Shown here: positions 11,473-23,903 of the stretch, one piece after another
How the letters are laid out: every line of letters starts with the position of its first letter
How positions within the stretch are numbered: the first letter of the stretch is position 1
Assembly (NCBI RefSeq): GCF_000226115.1
Contig: NC_016457.1
Coordinates: forward strand, 2,976,001-3,040,000
Source: Thermothielavioides terrestris NRRL 8126
Taxonomy: Eukaryota; Ascomycota; Sordariomycetes; Sordariales; Chaetomiaceae
DNA length: 64,000 nucleotides
Direction: 5' to 3'
Position numbers and translations under genes: made by a program
The notes under the pieces: model-generated
Told to the model about the DNA's origin: nothing
What the model saw: the letters and a program-made list of their open reading frames with translations, nothing else
Databases searched by the model: none

Positions 11473-12609
11473 GGCGAAAGGTGGCGATCTAAGATGATAC
11501 GGTCTTGTAAAGAGCCGAGTTGAGGTAAAGCAGCAGTCGAGATCCTGAGTCTAGCCAAAAACTTGTTCGATCGAACGAAGCGAGTGATCGGAGCGCATTG
11601 CGTGGGGAGCGAGGGAGCCTCTTTTATACTTGATCATCTTGATGCTTTTCAGTGTTTGATAATTAAAACCGTGTTGGTTGAGAGGCATCAAAAGTTCCGT
11701 CGGGCTTTCCGAAGCATGCCGCGCAATGCTTCTACCTGATTCACATGAACCGGGCCGGGACGGACGGGACCGTCGGAGTTAAGCCTGAGGAGTTAAGTTT
11801 AGGTCGCCAACGTTACGTATGTCCTCAGTACATAGTAGATGCACGAGAAAATCGCCTGGCTGCTTCGCCCCCAAATGTTTCGTATGCAACCGTGTACATA
11901 CACATTCGAATTCGCAAAGGGAATATTGGGTTGCAACTAGGGCTTCTTAACGCCGAAGGATCGGAGAATGCGTCTCAATGTACTCTTCACAGCCGGGTAC
12001 GTAACCAACTTGAGAGAAATGTCCGGAATAGTTGATGCTGGCGATGGGGGACCTGCGGCTAACAGGACGCAGGTTGGCCCGTGTCAGAACATAACGGCAC
12101 TGAGCTAAGTCCCAATAACAACAAACGGGGCACCCAAACATTTTAGCTCAGTGGTCCAACAGCCCGTTCATGTAACCATTTGAACGGAATAGAGTTGCCA
12201 GGCTCGGGAATCTTCGCTCCGGTCATAACGGAGTTAAGCCGCCAGTCCCACTTGGTGCGATTCTGCGTCCCCAGTTTGGCAACCAGGCAACTGTACGGAA
12301 TACGTACATAGCAATCACGAGATTCGAGCCCGAAATGATTGTTTGTATCCTTGTTTCAACCTCAATGATCCGGAAGACGTGTAGTGTTGCTCTCCTCCGT
12401 TGAGGAGACATGCAAAAAGCAAGTAACTAGGTAGAGGATCAATTAATTCGAGAAGATACCTGAAGGATTACCCCGCCCAAAAAAATGCCACGCTCAAGGA
12501 CCCATCGTCTTGCACCGCCTATGAGTTATCCTATTCGGTTCACCTCATTTCCTCTTCTAGTTACTTTTCAAATCAACAACCCACTTGCACCCTGCCACCA
12601 CCACCCAAA
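11473..12609. other. Divergent intergenic region
   Basis: 1.1 kb between the dehydrogenase and the hypothetical gene at 12610. A copy of the dispersed motif GTACGGAATAC lies at 12293-12303. No gene, tRNA or repeat structure could be supported otherwise. Confidence 0.6.
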
Positions 12610-13462
12610 ATGGCCGCGCCAAGCGGAGACGCAGCGCCATCGATCTCCCCACACCGGGACGCCGTCGCCGCGGGGCTGCTCTCCTACTACAAGCTGCTCG
12701 CCGAACTCCCCTACCTCCCGCAGGACGTCATCGCGACGCCGCCCGAGCCGGACGGCTGGCCCGAGGAAGACCGAGCCAAGTTCCGCCGGCTCGGCAAGTC
12801 GGATGCCGCCGTCGACCTGCTGTGCCACATCCCCTACCTGACGAGCAGGGACTTCGAGGTCAACTACGAGACGCTCCCCATCGACTGGCGCAGCGACCGC
12901 GTCTACTCCTTTCTCGAGCAGTACGGCGCGCTCAACCTGACCGGCCTGGAGCCGGCCGGCCAGAAATTGCCGAGCAACGTTGTGTCGCTCACAGAGGGCT
13001 TCAATTACGGCCGCTATATCCTGCTCGATGTCGACACCGGTATGTACTACATACCACTCTAGTTGCCCACATAGGTCGCAATCAATGATTATTGACAACG
13101 GAATGTATGTTTCCCTCCGCCCGGCAGGCATGGCCACGGACTACAGCCTCCTGGGCGGGCCGGACCCGATGGTGCCGGAGGAGATCTGGAGCACGGGCCT
13201 GGGGTGGACCAAGTACGAGACGCGGCCGTTCGTCGAGCTGATCGCGGACTGGGCCGAGAAGCTGCGCTCGCTGTACTGGATCGCCATCCCGGGCCGGACG
13301 CCCTACCGCTTCAAGATCCGGCCGCCCACCGGCCACGAGGACCTCGACCAGGAGGAGGCGCGCCAGATCTACCGCGACCACGGGTGGGGCACCGACAACT
13401 TCCGCGCCGAGGAGTGCAGGGCCGCCATGATTGCCTGGGACGAGGAGGAAGTGCGCGGCTGA
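12610..13462 (+). CDS. Conserved hypothetical fungal protein, 254 aa
   Basis: Two exons, 12610-13039 and 13128-13462, joined in frame through an 88-nt GT-AG intron (DVDT-GMATDY). I do not recognise a named family. The protein is soluble-looking, without signal peptide or membrane segment. It is rich in Trp, Tyr and Pro and has distinctive stretches LAELPYLPQDVI (about residue 31), LPIDWRSDRVYSFL, and RPPTGHEDLDQEEARQIYRDHGW near the end. Even codon bias, a clean start (aaaATGg) and conservation of frame across the intron argue that it is a real gene. The stop lies 144 bases from the end of the convergent LysM gene. Confidence 0.75.
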
Positions 13463-13606
13463 AGGGGGCGGCTGGTGGTGGTCGATTCAGGGGTTACTGG
13501 TGTACTTGAGGGTTCAAGGGTAGGGATTACCACCACCATTACTGCACAGTACTCTTGACTACATGAAGCCGATCACTTCCGTACATACTACCACCCCATC
13601 ACTGCC

Positions 13607-15842
13607 CTACTCAACTCCCCGTATATACTTCCTCCACGCCTGCGCCGCCCCATCCTCCCGCCGCACCTTCGCCGCCCCGCTCACCCCGACACAGTAGTAC
13701 TCCTTCGCCCAGAAAGACGTGGCGCAGTTCTCGCCGTTGGGCCCGAGCACCGAGTTCCACGCGTACAGCTGCGCCGGCGTGATGCCGTTCGCGCGGGCGA
13801 ACGCGTCGCACGTGTCGCCCGCGTTCGCCACGGCGAACTTGTTGCAAGTCGGCGCGATGCCCGTCTGCGTCGGCCCGGGCGCCGTCACCACGGGCTGGCT
13901 TGGAATCGTTGTTGTTGTTGTTGGAGTGGCGGTGGGGGTGCCAGTGCCGGTGCCGGACGCCGCCACGCAGTAGTAGTACCCGGCCCAGAACTCGGTGGCG
14001 CAGTCGGCGCCGCCGGCGCCCAGCACGGGGTTCCAGGCGTACAGCTGGTCCGGGGCGACGGCGTTCTTGGCGGCGAAGGAGGCGCACGTGTCGCCGGCGG
14101 CGGCCCGGCTGTAGGCCGTGCAGCCGGCCGCGATGCCCGGCTGCGTGGGCTGCGGCGCGGCGGTCGGGTTGATGTTCAGCCCCGTCGTGACGATCAGCGA
14201 CGGCGTGCCCGTGATCGCCGTCGGGTCCCACCCGCCCGGCCCGCCGCGCTCCTGGCCGCCCGCGCCGACGTCTGGCGGCGCCAGCGCCGGCGGCGCGTAC
14301 GACCCGCCCGGGTTGTCCGCGCACACGTACTGGCCTGCCGTCAGGTTCTCGCACGGCCCGATGATGTTGGGATTCCAGGAGAGGAACATCTGCGTGGTCA
14401 CGTTGAGCGCGGAGGTGGAGAAAGACGAGGCCAGCGCGTCGCTTTTTGCGGGTCAGCGCTGGAGGTCCCGCCCTACGACAGTTGCGTCTAAGTAAAGGAG
14501 AAACTCACCATGTCGATCCGTTGGCTACCTGGACCAGCTGGCACGGCGGCGGCAGGCACTGCGGCACGTCCGAATAGCATGCGTCATCCTGGGTCGCTTG
14601 GAGCAGGTCGCCCGTCGTCACGTTGTACAGCAGGGACAGATACTCGCAGTTGGCCGTCGGGTCTTTGAAGTAGCCCACGGTCAAGTCGACTGTCTGGCAT
14701 GCCGACGACGAGAAGAATCCAGGGGGCAGCTGGATGCCGACGCAGTAATACGTATTGGCCTTGGGAGAGCAGCGGTCAGCGCGTTCACAGAGCCACATTA
14801 TTTATTGATTAGGTAAATTGCCGTGGCTTCTTACCCAGAGGTTCTGGCAGTCAGCGCCGACGCCGGCATTCCACATGTAGAAGTCCTGGAGGGTGATGGA
14901 GTAGTTCTGTGCGATGTCGAAGCAAGTGCTGTTGGCCACGGCGAAGGCGAACTTGTTGCAGTTGTTCACCATGCCCGACTGCGTCGGGGTCGGGGTCACG
15001 ACCGTCGTGGTCGTTGCTGTCGTCGTCGTAGATGTCGTGGAGGCGGGAACGGAGCTGGTGAACTCGGACGTGGTCGTCGCATTGCTTGCCATGGTCGTGG
15101 CATCCGGATACCCGCCCCAGGCGCGCGTGCTGATGGCGCCCAGAGTGCTGCTGCACACTTCCTGGATGTCCTGGAGCTGGTCGACGAGGTAGTCCGAGTA
15201 GTCGTGGTCCGGCAGGTAGTTGGAGCTCAGGCGCAGGTTGAACAGCTTCAGGAAGCAGTCGCTGCAGAGCATCGAGTCCGGGTACAGGTTGCTCAGCCGG
15301 GCGTTGTCGGCCGTGACGTTGGCCGGGTCCGAGCAGGACGGGTCGGTCGGGTCGGTCGTGCAGTCGGGACGCACGACGTCGGAGCCGACCCAGTTCTGGC
15401 TCTCGAGCATGCACCAGCCGGCCGAGTCCGCCTGGGCTGGCTGGCTCGTCTGCAGACACGCGATGGCCAGGCCCTCGCCGAAGCGCTCCGCCACCGAGGC
15501 CGCCGGCACGGCCTTCCCCTGGATCACGATGTCGTCGTTGATGCACCCGGAGAGCACGTCAGACACCCAGGTGGCCGCCGACGCGGTGCACTGCGACGTG
15601 CAGAGCGTCGTGAGGTTGTCGGCCTCCCACCAGTAGTCGTCAACGGAGACGGTCCACGAGAAGAGACTGTCGTCGCAGCTGACCGTCTCGTTCAAGGCGG
15701 CGAGACAGTCGCTGCTGATACCGAGCGCCTGAGCCAGCGCATCCCCGTTGACGGTTGGGTACAGACTGAAGGCGTGCGCGGCCGGCGTCAGGAGTGCTGC
15801 CGCCGCGAGGGCGAGCGCGGACAGCTTTGTCGCGGCCATCAT
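13607..15842 (-). CDS. Secreted LysM-domain protein (four LysM modules)
   Basis: Three exons (15842-14835, 14759-14509, 14441-13607) give 697 aa. The signal peptide is about residues 1-24 (hydrophobic Ala/Leu stretch ending AHA). A Cys-rich N-terminal region of about 250 aa follows. Thr-rich linkers separate four LysM modules at roughly 295-343, 405-455, 527-580 and 619-672. Modules 3 and 4 share the pattern GDTC...YAWNxVLGxxGxxC...FWAxxYYCV. LysM modules bind chitin oligomers; in fungi such proteins can shield hyphal chitin or hide chitin from hosts, and some regulate the fungus's own chitinases. The gene stands back to back with a GH18 chitinase, an arrangement typical of the LysM/subgroup-C chitinase pairs. 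The second intron acceptor was chosen to give the conserved GSTCDALA. Two adjacent ATGs (15842, 15839) begin the frame. Confidence 0.87.
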
Positions 15843-16676
15843 GGATGGTCTGGTGGAGGACTAGGGACAAAAATGATGGCGCTGGTTCACCCTCGTCGCC
15901 GTATCTATCCCCCCAAGGCCCGCTGGTTTGCATAAGTACCCGGGTACGCTGAGGGCCGGGCAGGGAGGGGAGTGGATAACCAACATATCGCTTCGTGCTC
16001 ATCTGCCTCGAGCGTGGATACTCATTGTTCCCGAGGCTCCGAGCCGCGAGAAGAATCTTTTGCCGCTTCGGTGAGATGATGGCGCCCGTTTCCCTCGTCG
16101 CATCTGCGTTCCGCACTCTCGGACTCCTCGCGGTCGAATCAAGCTTCACCAAGCCTTTTCCTCAGTCCGAAAGTGTAAGATCGTAAGATTGCGATGTAAC
16201 CTTGTATAGAGATAGCCTAGCGATGTTGACGCGGACTTGGCCCGGTGTTCGGCATAGTAAGCGAGACAATGTGCCATCGACGCGGGCACCTTGCATCGAG
16301 GGCCTCGGATAGGTCGCTTTTTAGCCGAGTGTGTAAGTCAAGTGCCTACCTTCCTAATATGTCAGCAATTATCAGCGCGACGGACCATCTAGCTTCATAT
16401 TGCTCTCTTCACGCGGTCTCATCAGCTTATTCCCGCATGGAAATATTGGCCGCAGAGTCCGAGGTAACTACTACGCGCCAGTGAAGGCAAACAGCTCGGA
16501 CTTAGCAACTTGGCTAATAAGTTACCTAGGTAGTCGGATCTCGATGGACGCCCTGATTTATGCTTCCCTCGTGGCCGTTGCTCACTTATGGGCAGCACTC
16601 TGCCATCCTCTTCTCGGGTTCTCTCTGGCTGTCTCGTCAAGCCCCGTGTCCGCAGGCCAACGCAGCCTTCCTCGCC
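15843..16676. promoter_or_regulatory. Shared divergent promoter of the LysM/chitinase pair
   Basis: 834 bases separate the ATGs of the LysM gene (-) and the chitinase gene (+). Both products are secreted and chitin-directed, so this region probably carries shared control elements. A palindromic CCTAGG core lies near 16,525. No specific factor site could be assigned. Confidence 0.5.
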
Positions 16677-19600
16677 ATGCGGTCCTCTTTCCTCTCCTGG
16701 GCTATCCTTGTAGCCTCGAGCTTCATCCAGGTTGTCCTCTCTGTCCAGCAGTTGCACAATCTATCACCATGGCTCGCATCCACGCCTCTCCTCTCGTCTC
16801 GAGATCTGCCCACCGGAACCTGCAACGACCAGACGCCATGCGTCAACGGCGCCTGCTGCAGCAAGGTGTGTCTAACCGAGTTACTCTCGCCTCAGGGGGA
16901 CTTGGGACTGGAGCCTGCTAAAACAGGAACACAGAACACGGGCCTTTGTGGCTACTCGCCCGCTGAGTGTGGAGCGGGCAACTGCTCTTCCAACTGCGAC
17001 GCCAAGGCGTCCTGCGGCCAATACGGCGTCCCTGGATCGCAGAACTGCCCGCTGAACGTCTGCTGCTCGCAATTTGGGCAAGTCTTTTCCAATAAGACCG
17101 TTACTGAGAGGTGGGGTTCAAACTAACAGTCCCTCCCAACTCAGCTTCTGTGGCTCGACATCCGACTTTTGTGGCAAGGGCTGCCAGGCCGGCTTCGGCG
17201 GCTGCGGCGACGTCAACCGGCCGTCGTGCGGCGGCAGCTCGGCGAACAAGCGCACCATCGGCTACTACGAGACGTGGGCCAACACGCGCAAGTGCGACGC
17301 CGTCTCGCCCGAGGACCTCAACCTCAACGGCTTCACGCACGTCAACTTCGCCTTTGCCTCGTTCGACCCGTCCACGTTTCAGATCACGCCCATGGATTCC
17401 AACGCGGCCAGCCTGTACAGCCGCTTCACCGGGCTCAAGGCCAAGTATTCAGGCCTGCAGACCTGGGTGTCAGTCGGCGGGTGGGCGTTTACCGATCGTG
17501 AGTTTTTTCAAAGACGCCGGATGTGAGGGTTGGAGAATTGACTAACTTGTATTCCTTTCCCTTACTTCTCAGCTGGCCCTACCAGAAAGGCATTCAGCGA
17601 CATGGCGGGCAGCTCAGACAATCGGAAGGCCTTCATCAACGGCGTCATCAAGTTCATGGACACGTACGGATTCGACGGTGTCGATCTTGACTGGGAGGTC
17701 AGTTCGCGACACGTAACCCCCTATCACTGTGTCTCCTACCCAGCTTTGCGAGACGGACGACTGACACAGGCACACGCACACCTGCAGTATCCCGGCGCGG
17801 ATGACCGAGGTGGCGTGAAGGCCGACACGGCCAACTACGTAACGCTCGTCAAGGAAATGCGCGCCGCCTTAGGGTCCAAGTACGGCTTGACGCTGACTCT
17901 GCCCACGTCGTACTGGTACCTGCAGCACTTCGACGTCAAGGGCCTGCAGGACTCGGTTGACTGGTTCAACTTTATGTCGGTACGAAGAAACCCAGTTCTC
18001 GTCACTAATAGAGGTTTTGTCCACCTTATTACCAGTTGCTAACTTTGATGGTGTCATGGTCTCGTAGTACGACTTACACGGCATGTCTCCATCCAACCAG
18101 TTTCTACGCCATCCCGTTAATGAATCGTGTGAGAGACGGCCCGATGCTAACCGTTCGCTGCAGGAACATGGGATGCCCAGTCCAAGTTCCTGGGGCCCTA
18201 CCTCGCGTGCCACACAAACCTGACAGAGATCGACATGGGCCTGGACCTGCTGTGGCGGGCAGGAGTCGACTCAAAGAAAGTCGTGCTGGGCCTGGGCTGT
18301 GAGTTACCGCCTGCAGCCAGCCCCAATCCTCCAAGATCATGCCGCTAATTAGTTCAAATTTCCCGTTTCCTACTTCCAGGGTACGGACGGTCATTCACGC
18401 TCAAAGACCCCAACTGCAACACACCCAACGGCATCTGCCAGTTCAGCGGGGGCGCCAACGCGGGCAAATGCTCGGACGCGTCGGGGATTCTGAATTTGCA
18501 GGAGATCCAAGACATCATCAAATCAAACAACCTGAAGCCCGTCCACGACGAAAAGGCTGCCGTGAAATGTGCGGTGGAACCTCCATCCCTGAAGACCCCA
18601 ATCCATCCACCCCCTTTTGTGATATAGTGAATTTACGTGATGGCTGACCAGACGGTGAGGAACCAGGGATCACATGGGACAGCAACCAATGGGTCTCGTA
18701 CGACGACCAGGACACGTTCAAGCAAAAGCGGAACTTTGCCAACCAGCGGTGCCTGGGCGGCACCATGGTGTGGGCGATGGACCAGGTCGACCAGAGCCAG
18801 GACAACGGGCTGGGGGCGGCGTACGGCGTGACCAACGAGCAGCAGAGCACGGCGAACCAGATGGCGTCGGACTCGCTGGCCAGCAACGTGGCGTGCTACA
18901 CGAGCGACTGCGGCGCGGGCTGCCGGCGGGGCACGTTCGAGGTGACGCAGATGTCCGGGCAGCCGGGGCAGGTGTCGACGGTGGAGCGGTGCGAAAAGGG
19001 CAAGTACCGCAGCCTGTGCTGCAGCGACGGCTCGCACATGGGCAAGTGCACGTGGCGAGGATGGCGCGGCGCCGGTCTGAGCTGCATGGGCGGCTGCGCC
19101 GACGGCGAGACCGAGATGGCCCGCAACACGAACCACCACGACAAGAAGGTCGACCAGACCTGCAACGGCGGCCTGCAGAGCTACTGCTGCGCCGGCTTCA
19201 AGCCGGGGCCGTCCATGGCCCAGCTCGCCAAGCAGGCCAAGGACGCCGCCAAGGACGCCGCTGAGGGAGTTGCCGAGCAGGCCGCGCTCGACCTCGCCGC
19301 CAAGGCCTTCTGCCGCGTCGCCGTGCCGGCCCTGCTGGCCCCGCTGGAGCTGGCCGAGGATCTCATCCCCATCATCGGTAAGGGGTTCCTTCGAGGTGCG
19401 GCGTGAGGAGCAACTTAAGCTAACGACAACTGACTAGGCGAGATCGCCGACGCCGCCGAGATCGCGGCGACGCCCGCGCTGATCAAGCTGTGCACCACCC
19501 AGATCGAGAAGGCCGGCAAGGCCGAGTTCAAGGTGTTCGGCAAGAAGCACACGCTGACGTGGGACAAGCCGACGCAGAAGCCGACGACGCGGGCGCCGCC

Positions 19601-20786
19601 CAAGACGGACCACACGACGGCGTCGACCAAGACGGCGTCGTCGTGCAGCCGGAGGAAGCGCCAGGTCGACTTCCGCACGCGCACCATCACGCGCGAGATC
19701 CACGAGGAGGCGTGGAACGCGCCGGTGGTGCGGCAGTGCAACGGCGCCCTCTACCCGCAGGCCTGCCTGCACTACGCCTCCGTCTTCCAGGCAGAGGACC
19801 AGATCGACAACAGCCGGCTCAGCTGCACGGCCAAGGCGGCCCGCCCGCCGCGCCCGGCCCCGGGCCTGTGGAACGAGCAGCACCACCGCGAGTGGTACCA
19901 GGGCTGGCTGCAGGGGCCCAACCTCGCCTGCGAGCGCGACGAGTTCCCGCCGGCCGTCATCTGGCAGGGCCGCGACGGGTCGCGGGCGCCGGCTGTGTGG
20001 ATCCGCTTCCTGCCCGGGGCGCAGAACCTGGGGGCGGGCCAACTGTTCAACGGCGTGTGCGACGACACGCCGCCGGTGCAGACGCTGAACCGGCGCATGG
20101 TCAACCACGACTACAACGCGTGCCCGCCGTGGGAGTCGTGGACGTCGACGCTGCGCACGCAGTACAACGTGCTGGAGCTGCAGTTCGTCAACACCCCGTC
20201 CTACCCGAGCGACCCGTGGGGCCTGAGCGCGAACCCGTGCTGGCCGTCGACGCTCATCGACGACCCGGGCTTCGCCCTCTTCCTCGAGGACCCGTGGTAC
20301 AACAACAACAAGGCCAAGCGGGCCTACGGCAGGGCGAACTACCCGGACCCGCCGCCGCCGGCCGTCACGCAGGGCAAGGTCAACCACCCCGGCTGGAACC
20401 GGAAGCGGAGCGGCGCGGCTGACGACGGCGGCGTCGAGGTCTTCGTCGACCCGGAGGAGCTGGTCGTCGTCGACGGCAACTCGAGCCGGCGCATCACCGA
20501 AGACGAGCTGCGCGAGCACTACGGCATCGTCAAGTGCCGCGACCCGGAGTGCCGGGCCGAGCAGCGGGCCGCCGGCGTGCAGTCGGCGCTGACGCTGCTG
20601 CCGCCCAGGACGGCGCCGCCTGCGGCGCCCGCCGAGGCCACGCCCGTGCCCGTGCTAGCGGCGGCTGCTGACGACGCGAGCCGGCGGGAGGACCACGCGG
20701 CGCAGCCGGCGCCGAGAGCGCCTTCGTCGCTGCACCTGCCCGCGGCGACGCCCGCGTCGGTGCTGCCTGGGTCTGGATCGACGTAA
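16677..20786 (+). CDS. Secreted GH18 chitinase with chitin-binding domain (subgroup C, killer-toxin-like)
   Basis: Ten exons (16677-16865, 16935-17077, 17145-17497, 17573-17697, 17788-17979, 18068-18080, 18164-18298, 18380-18568, 18667-19377, 19438-20786) give 1132 aa. A signal peptide is at 1-22. A Cys-rich region at 49-120 ends in a hevein-type chitin-binding motif, CPLNVCCSQFGFCG at 101-114. The GH18 barrel begins at about 143 (RTIGYYETWANTRKC). Its catalytic motif DGVDLDWE is intact at 263-270 with acid E270, and the barrel ends around WAMDQVDQS. Then come a second Cys-rich segment and a long C-terminal region of unknown fold that contains RRKR at 755-758, a possible Kex2-type cleavage site. 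This architecture matches fungal subgroup-C chitinases, which resemble the alpha/beta subunits of yeast zymocin. Introns 2 and 6 use GC donors, and exon 6 is only 13 nt (see findings). Confidence 0.88.
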
Positions 20787-22017
20787 AGGGGCAGGGAAGG
20801 GGGTGTGGGATGGAAGGAGAAAGCAGGCGTTCATTGCCCTGAACTGTGTTTGTCACGTATTCCTAATTAGTAGGCTATTGGATCATGGCCATGAGCCTCG
20901 AGGAGTTAGCCAGCAAGCAGTACGGAGACAGCGCAGACATTAGCTATATCCAGGTGAGCATGGACAGGTGACATATCCGCATCATAGTTGATTCGGCTAC
21001 TTCACTTGATGGGCCAATACCCTTAATGTTTTCGATCTTTCAGAAAAAGTTCGTAGTTGAAACCCTGAGCCTCTCCAGCCAGTCCGACCCCTAGGTAGGT
21101 TGGTTAATAGGCAGGTATACTGACCGTTCCCCCTGAGCAAGCCTGTAGTGCAGCACTACGCGGCTTGGCCATGCCAGACTAAGCCTCTTACTTACTCTAG
21201 AAGACTGAAAACCGCAAGCGCAAGCTGGCTACGAACAGCTCTTAGCAATATGGAATTGTTTCCATCTCCCGGACGCGAGTTTCGATCGCTCCCAGCCAAC
21301 ACTGCACGAATATCAATCCATCGCCACCGCCACCTCATAGACACTGCGGATAACTACCGCACATTGCATTTCTGCCAGCGGGCGGACCATTTCTCTATCA
21401 CCCCAGGACCAGTAGGCAACATAACAGACTAGCCGGCCTTGGAGTTCGATGGAAAATGTCTAGGTGAATTCGACGACAGAGAGATGGGTGCTAAGAGGCG
21501 AGGCATTCTCCGCCTGTCTGCGGCCCTTCAGTCGTTATCAAATGGGCTTTTTGCGACAGGGAGCTGAGCAGGGCCATGCAGAACGCAAGGAAGAAGATAT
21601 ATGTATTCCGTACATACATACACCACACTACCAATTAGAGTGAGATGCTCCTCGGCCCCCAGCCCGGGGGAGGCCCGGAGGATCTACACTATATTCCTGC
21701 GGGAGCAGGCCTGACAGGGGACCCATGAGCGCAGCGTGTCTGGCTGTGTGCTTTGTGGGTGTCCGGGATCCATATGCGACAGCTTTGGGTATTTAGACGC
21801 TGGCTGTCCACGGCCGACTGGCAAAACCATTCATGATACGCACTTCCGGCACTCGACCGCACGGGTATATGGATACATACGGAACACATGACTGCGTGCC
21901 AGGGATTTCCGTGTACACAGAAGCTTCCACACACCCTCCTCCGCAACAGCCACCTGTTGCGTGCGCGGCTGCGCCCAAACAACCACCCAGCCCGCAACCG
22001 CCAAGCGAAGGTCTCTC
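20787..22017. other. Convergent intergenic region
   Basis: 1.2 kb between the 3' ends of the chitinase and the GT32 gene. A reverse-orientation copy of the dispersed motif (GTATTCCGTAC) lies at 21603-21613, and a CCTAGGTAGG-type palindrome lies near 21,091. No gene is supported. Confidence 0.6.
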
Positions 22018-23232
22018 CTAGGCTGCGTCACTTACGGGGCGCGCGCTTGGAAGCAGCGAGTAGCCGTTCTGGTACCTGCGCACGCACCGCACGACCAGCC
22101 AGGCCAGCAGGACGGTGACGCCGAGCAGTCCCGCCAGGTACAGGAGCGGGTACTGGCCGATGGACCAGAACAGGCGGTTGTCCCAGTTGTTCCAGGTGCC
22201 GCCGCTGCCGTCCCAGCCGAAGAAGACCCACTCGTCGGCGCCGGGGCGGCCGTCCATCAGGACGCGGTACAGGCGGTGCTCGTGGGGCTGCGGCCGCGCC
22301 GGGTCCTGGTTCTGGTTCTGGTCCTGGCCCGCACCCGGGGCCGGCCGGGGCAGCAGCGCGTGGTACTGCTCCCAGATGGCCGTCAGGAACCACTGGCCGC
22401 TGGCGTACATGACGGAGACGTACGGCAGCGGCCACTTCCAGTCGTAGCGCGCCAGAGAGACGGTCACGAGCTGCCAGAAGGGATGGTGCGGGCGCGCGGC
22501 CAGGATGTTGTTGCTCAGCGCGCCGCGGGCGCCGTCGGTGACCCAGGCGGGGTAGTACAGCAGCGGCGTCAGAGAGACTTTGCAGGTCTAGGAGAAGGTG
22601 AAGAAGAGGTTAGCCAGGGGGAGGTGTGGATGTAACGGTAAGCGACATTTAGACACGATAGGCGCGACTAACGTTGTCCAGGTCGAGGTAGATGCCCCCG
22701 TAATGCAGCATCAGGAAGTACTTCAGCGCGTCGACCCGCTGCACGGGATATCGATAGCCATCGTATGTCCGCAGGAACCAGGCGTACTCGGTCTCAATGA
22801 ACTCGCGTGAATTGTTATCTGTCCAGAGCTGCGCAGCGGAAGAAACAACATCAGTCAGTGTGCGCCACCACCGCAGCAAGTCCCAGGCCGGCGGGACGAG
22901 GGGCGGGCCGAACACACCTTGAACTCGAAGTCCGGGTTCAGTTCCATACAGTGCTTCCGCGTCTCGGCCCAGTGGGGAGGCAGCGCGTCGTTCCCGGGCT
23001 CGCGCCAGTTGTGGAAGATGTGGTGGATGATCTTGGGAACGTGCTGGACGCTGTTCTTGTCGTGATGCGCCGCAGCGATCTGGGGCTGGGTGAGGGCAAT
23101 GCCGGCATGGCGGAAGAAGATGTGCACGGAGGCCGACAAGCGCGAGATGGAGAAAGCGAGGACGGTCAGCAGCGCAACCGCCCACAGGACGGGCGCTCTC
23201 CTGAGGGGCACTCTCCGGAGCCGGATGCGCAT
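22018..23232 (-). CDS. SUR1: GT32 glycosyltransferase, MIPC-synthase-like
   Basis: Three exons (23232-22918, 22828-22673, 22587-22018) give 346 aa, the usual length for Sur1/Csh1-type catalytic subunits. These enzymes transfer mannose from GDP-mannose to inositol-phosphoceramide in the Golgi. An N-terminal signal anchor lies around residues 13-32 (PVLWAVALLTVLAFSISRL region). PKIIHHIFHNW is the GT32 entry motif, and YGGIYLDLDN carries the catalytic DxD at residues 154-156. A C-terminal membrane segment (YLAGLLGVTVLLAWLVV) is followed by a basic tail. Both introns are GT-AG, and both junctions fall between codons. An in-frame ATG at 23271 would add 13 basic residues. The exact substrate is inferred from family resemblance. 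Confidence 0.85.
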
Positions 23233-23903
23233 TTCGGGGCTCGTTCGCCGGCGGCAGCAGCGATGCAGCAACGACGGCGGTCACATGGGTCGGTGCGAAG
23301 TCGCACTCGCAGTCGCAGTCGCAATCTTCATCCGTAATTCAGCGCGCCATCGCCAAGCGCACCTCGGCCAGGGGGAATCGAGGAATCAAGGAATCGCGGG
23401 GTTCGAGATGATGTTGCGATGGTCTGCCACCAGCTGGCGCCGACCTCCTACCTGGGGCCCTTGCAGTGGTGAACAGCCGGCGCCGAGTAGGCGTGGGAGT
23501 GCCACTTGTTCTTATTGGCCGCGTTAGCTTACAATGGTGGGGTTCTCACAGTCGGCAGCACCCCATATCAATTTAGCTCGCGATTGCGGCGTGTAATTCT
23601 CCATCTTCAATCATCGAAACATCCAGAGCTTTACTGCGTCCTCGGGTAGTACAATGATCAACTTGGACGGAGTCCGGATCGAGCCGCATGCCAAGCTTCG
23701 TTGCATGCCTGGCCCGCGAGGGAAATCCTTCTGGTTAATCCTTTTACATTAGGTAACGTGACTGTGGAGCTGGCAGAAATCTGGGGGGTCTGATCATTGC
23801 CTGATCAGCCAGGGGGCGCCGTTGTTGTCGTTGTTGTTGTGTGCCGACGGGCTGATGTTGGCCCTCGACAACGATTGGGAAGAAAAAAAAAATCTTGGTC
23901 CCG
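23233..23903. other. Intergenic region between two glycosyltransferase genes
   Basis: 671 bases; this is the upstream region of the GT32 gene and the downstream region of the GT31 gene, both on the minus strand. No other feature is supported. Confidence 0.6.

Noticed and set aside
12310..12330. Possible tRNA B box (GATTCGAGCCC)
   Set aside because: No cloverleaf could be drawn around it.
13607..14798. LysM region as two or three separate small genes
   Set aside because: Exons join in frame through two short GT-AG introns into one protein with a single signal peptide.
16866..16928. Alternative chitinase intron 1 acceptor AAAACAG
   Set aside because: Breaks the frame; the next CAG at 16934 keeps frame and gives the conserved CCSKNTGLCGY.
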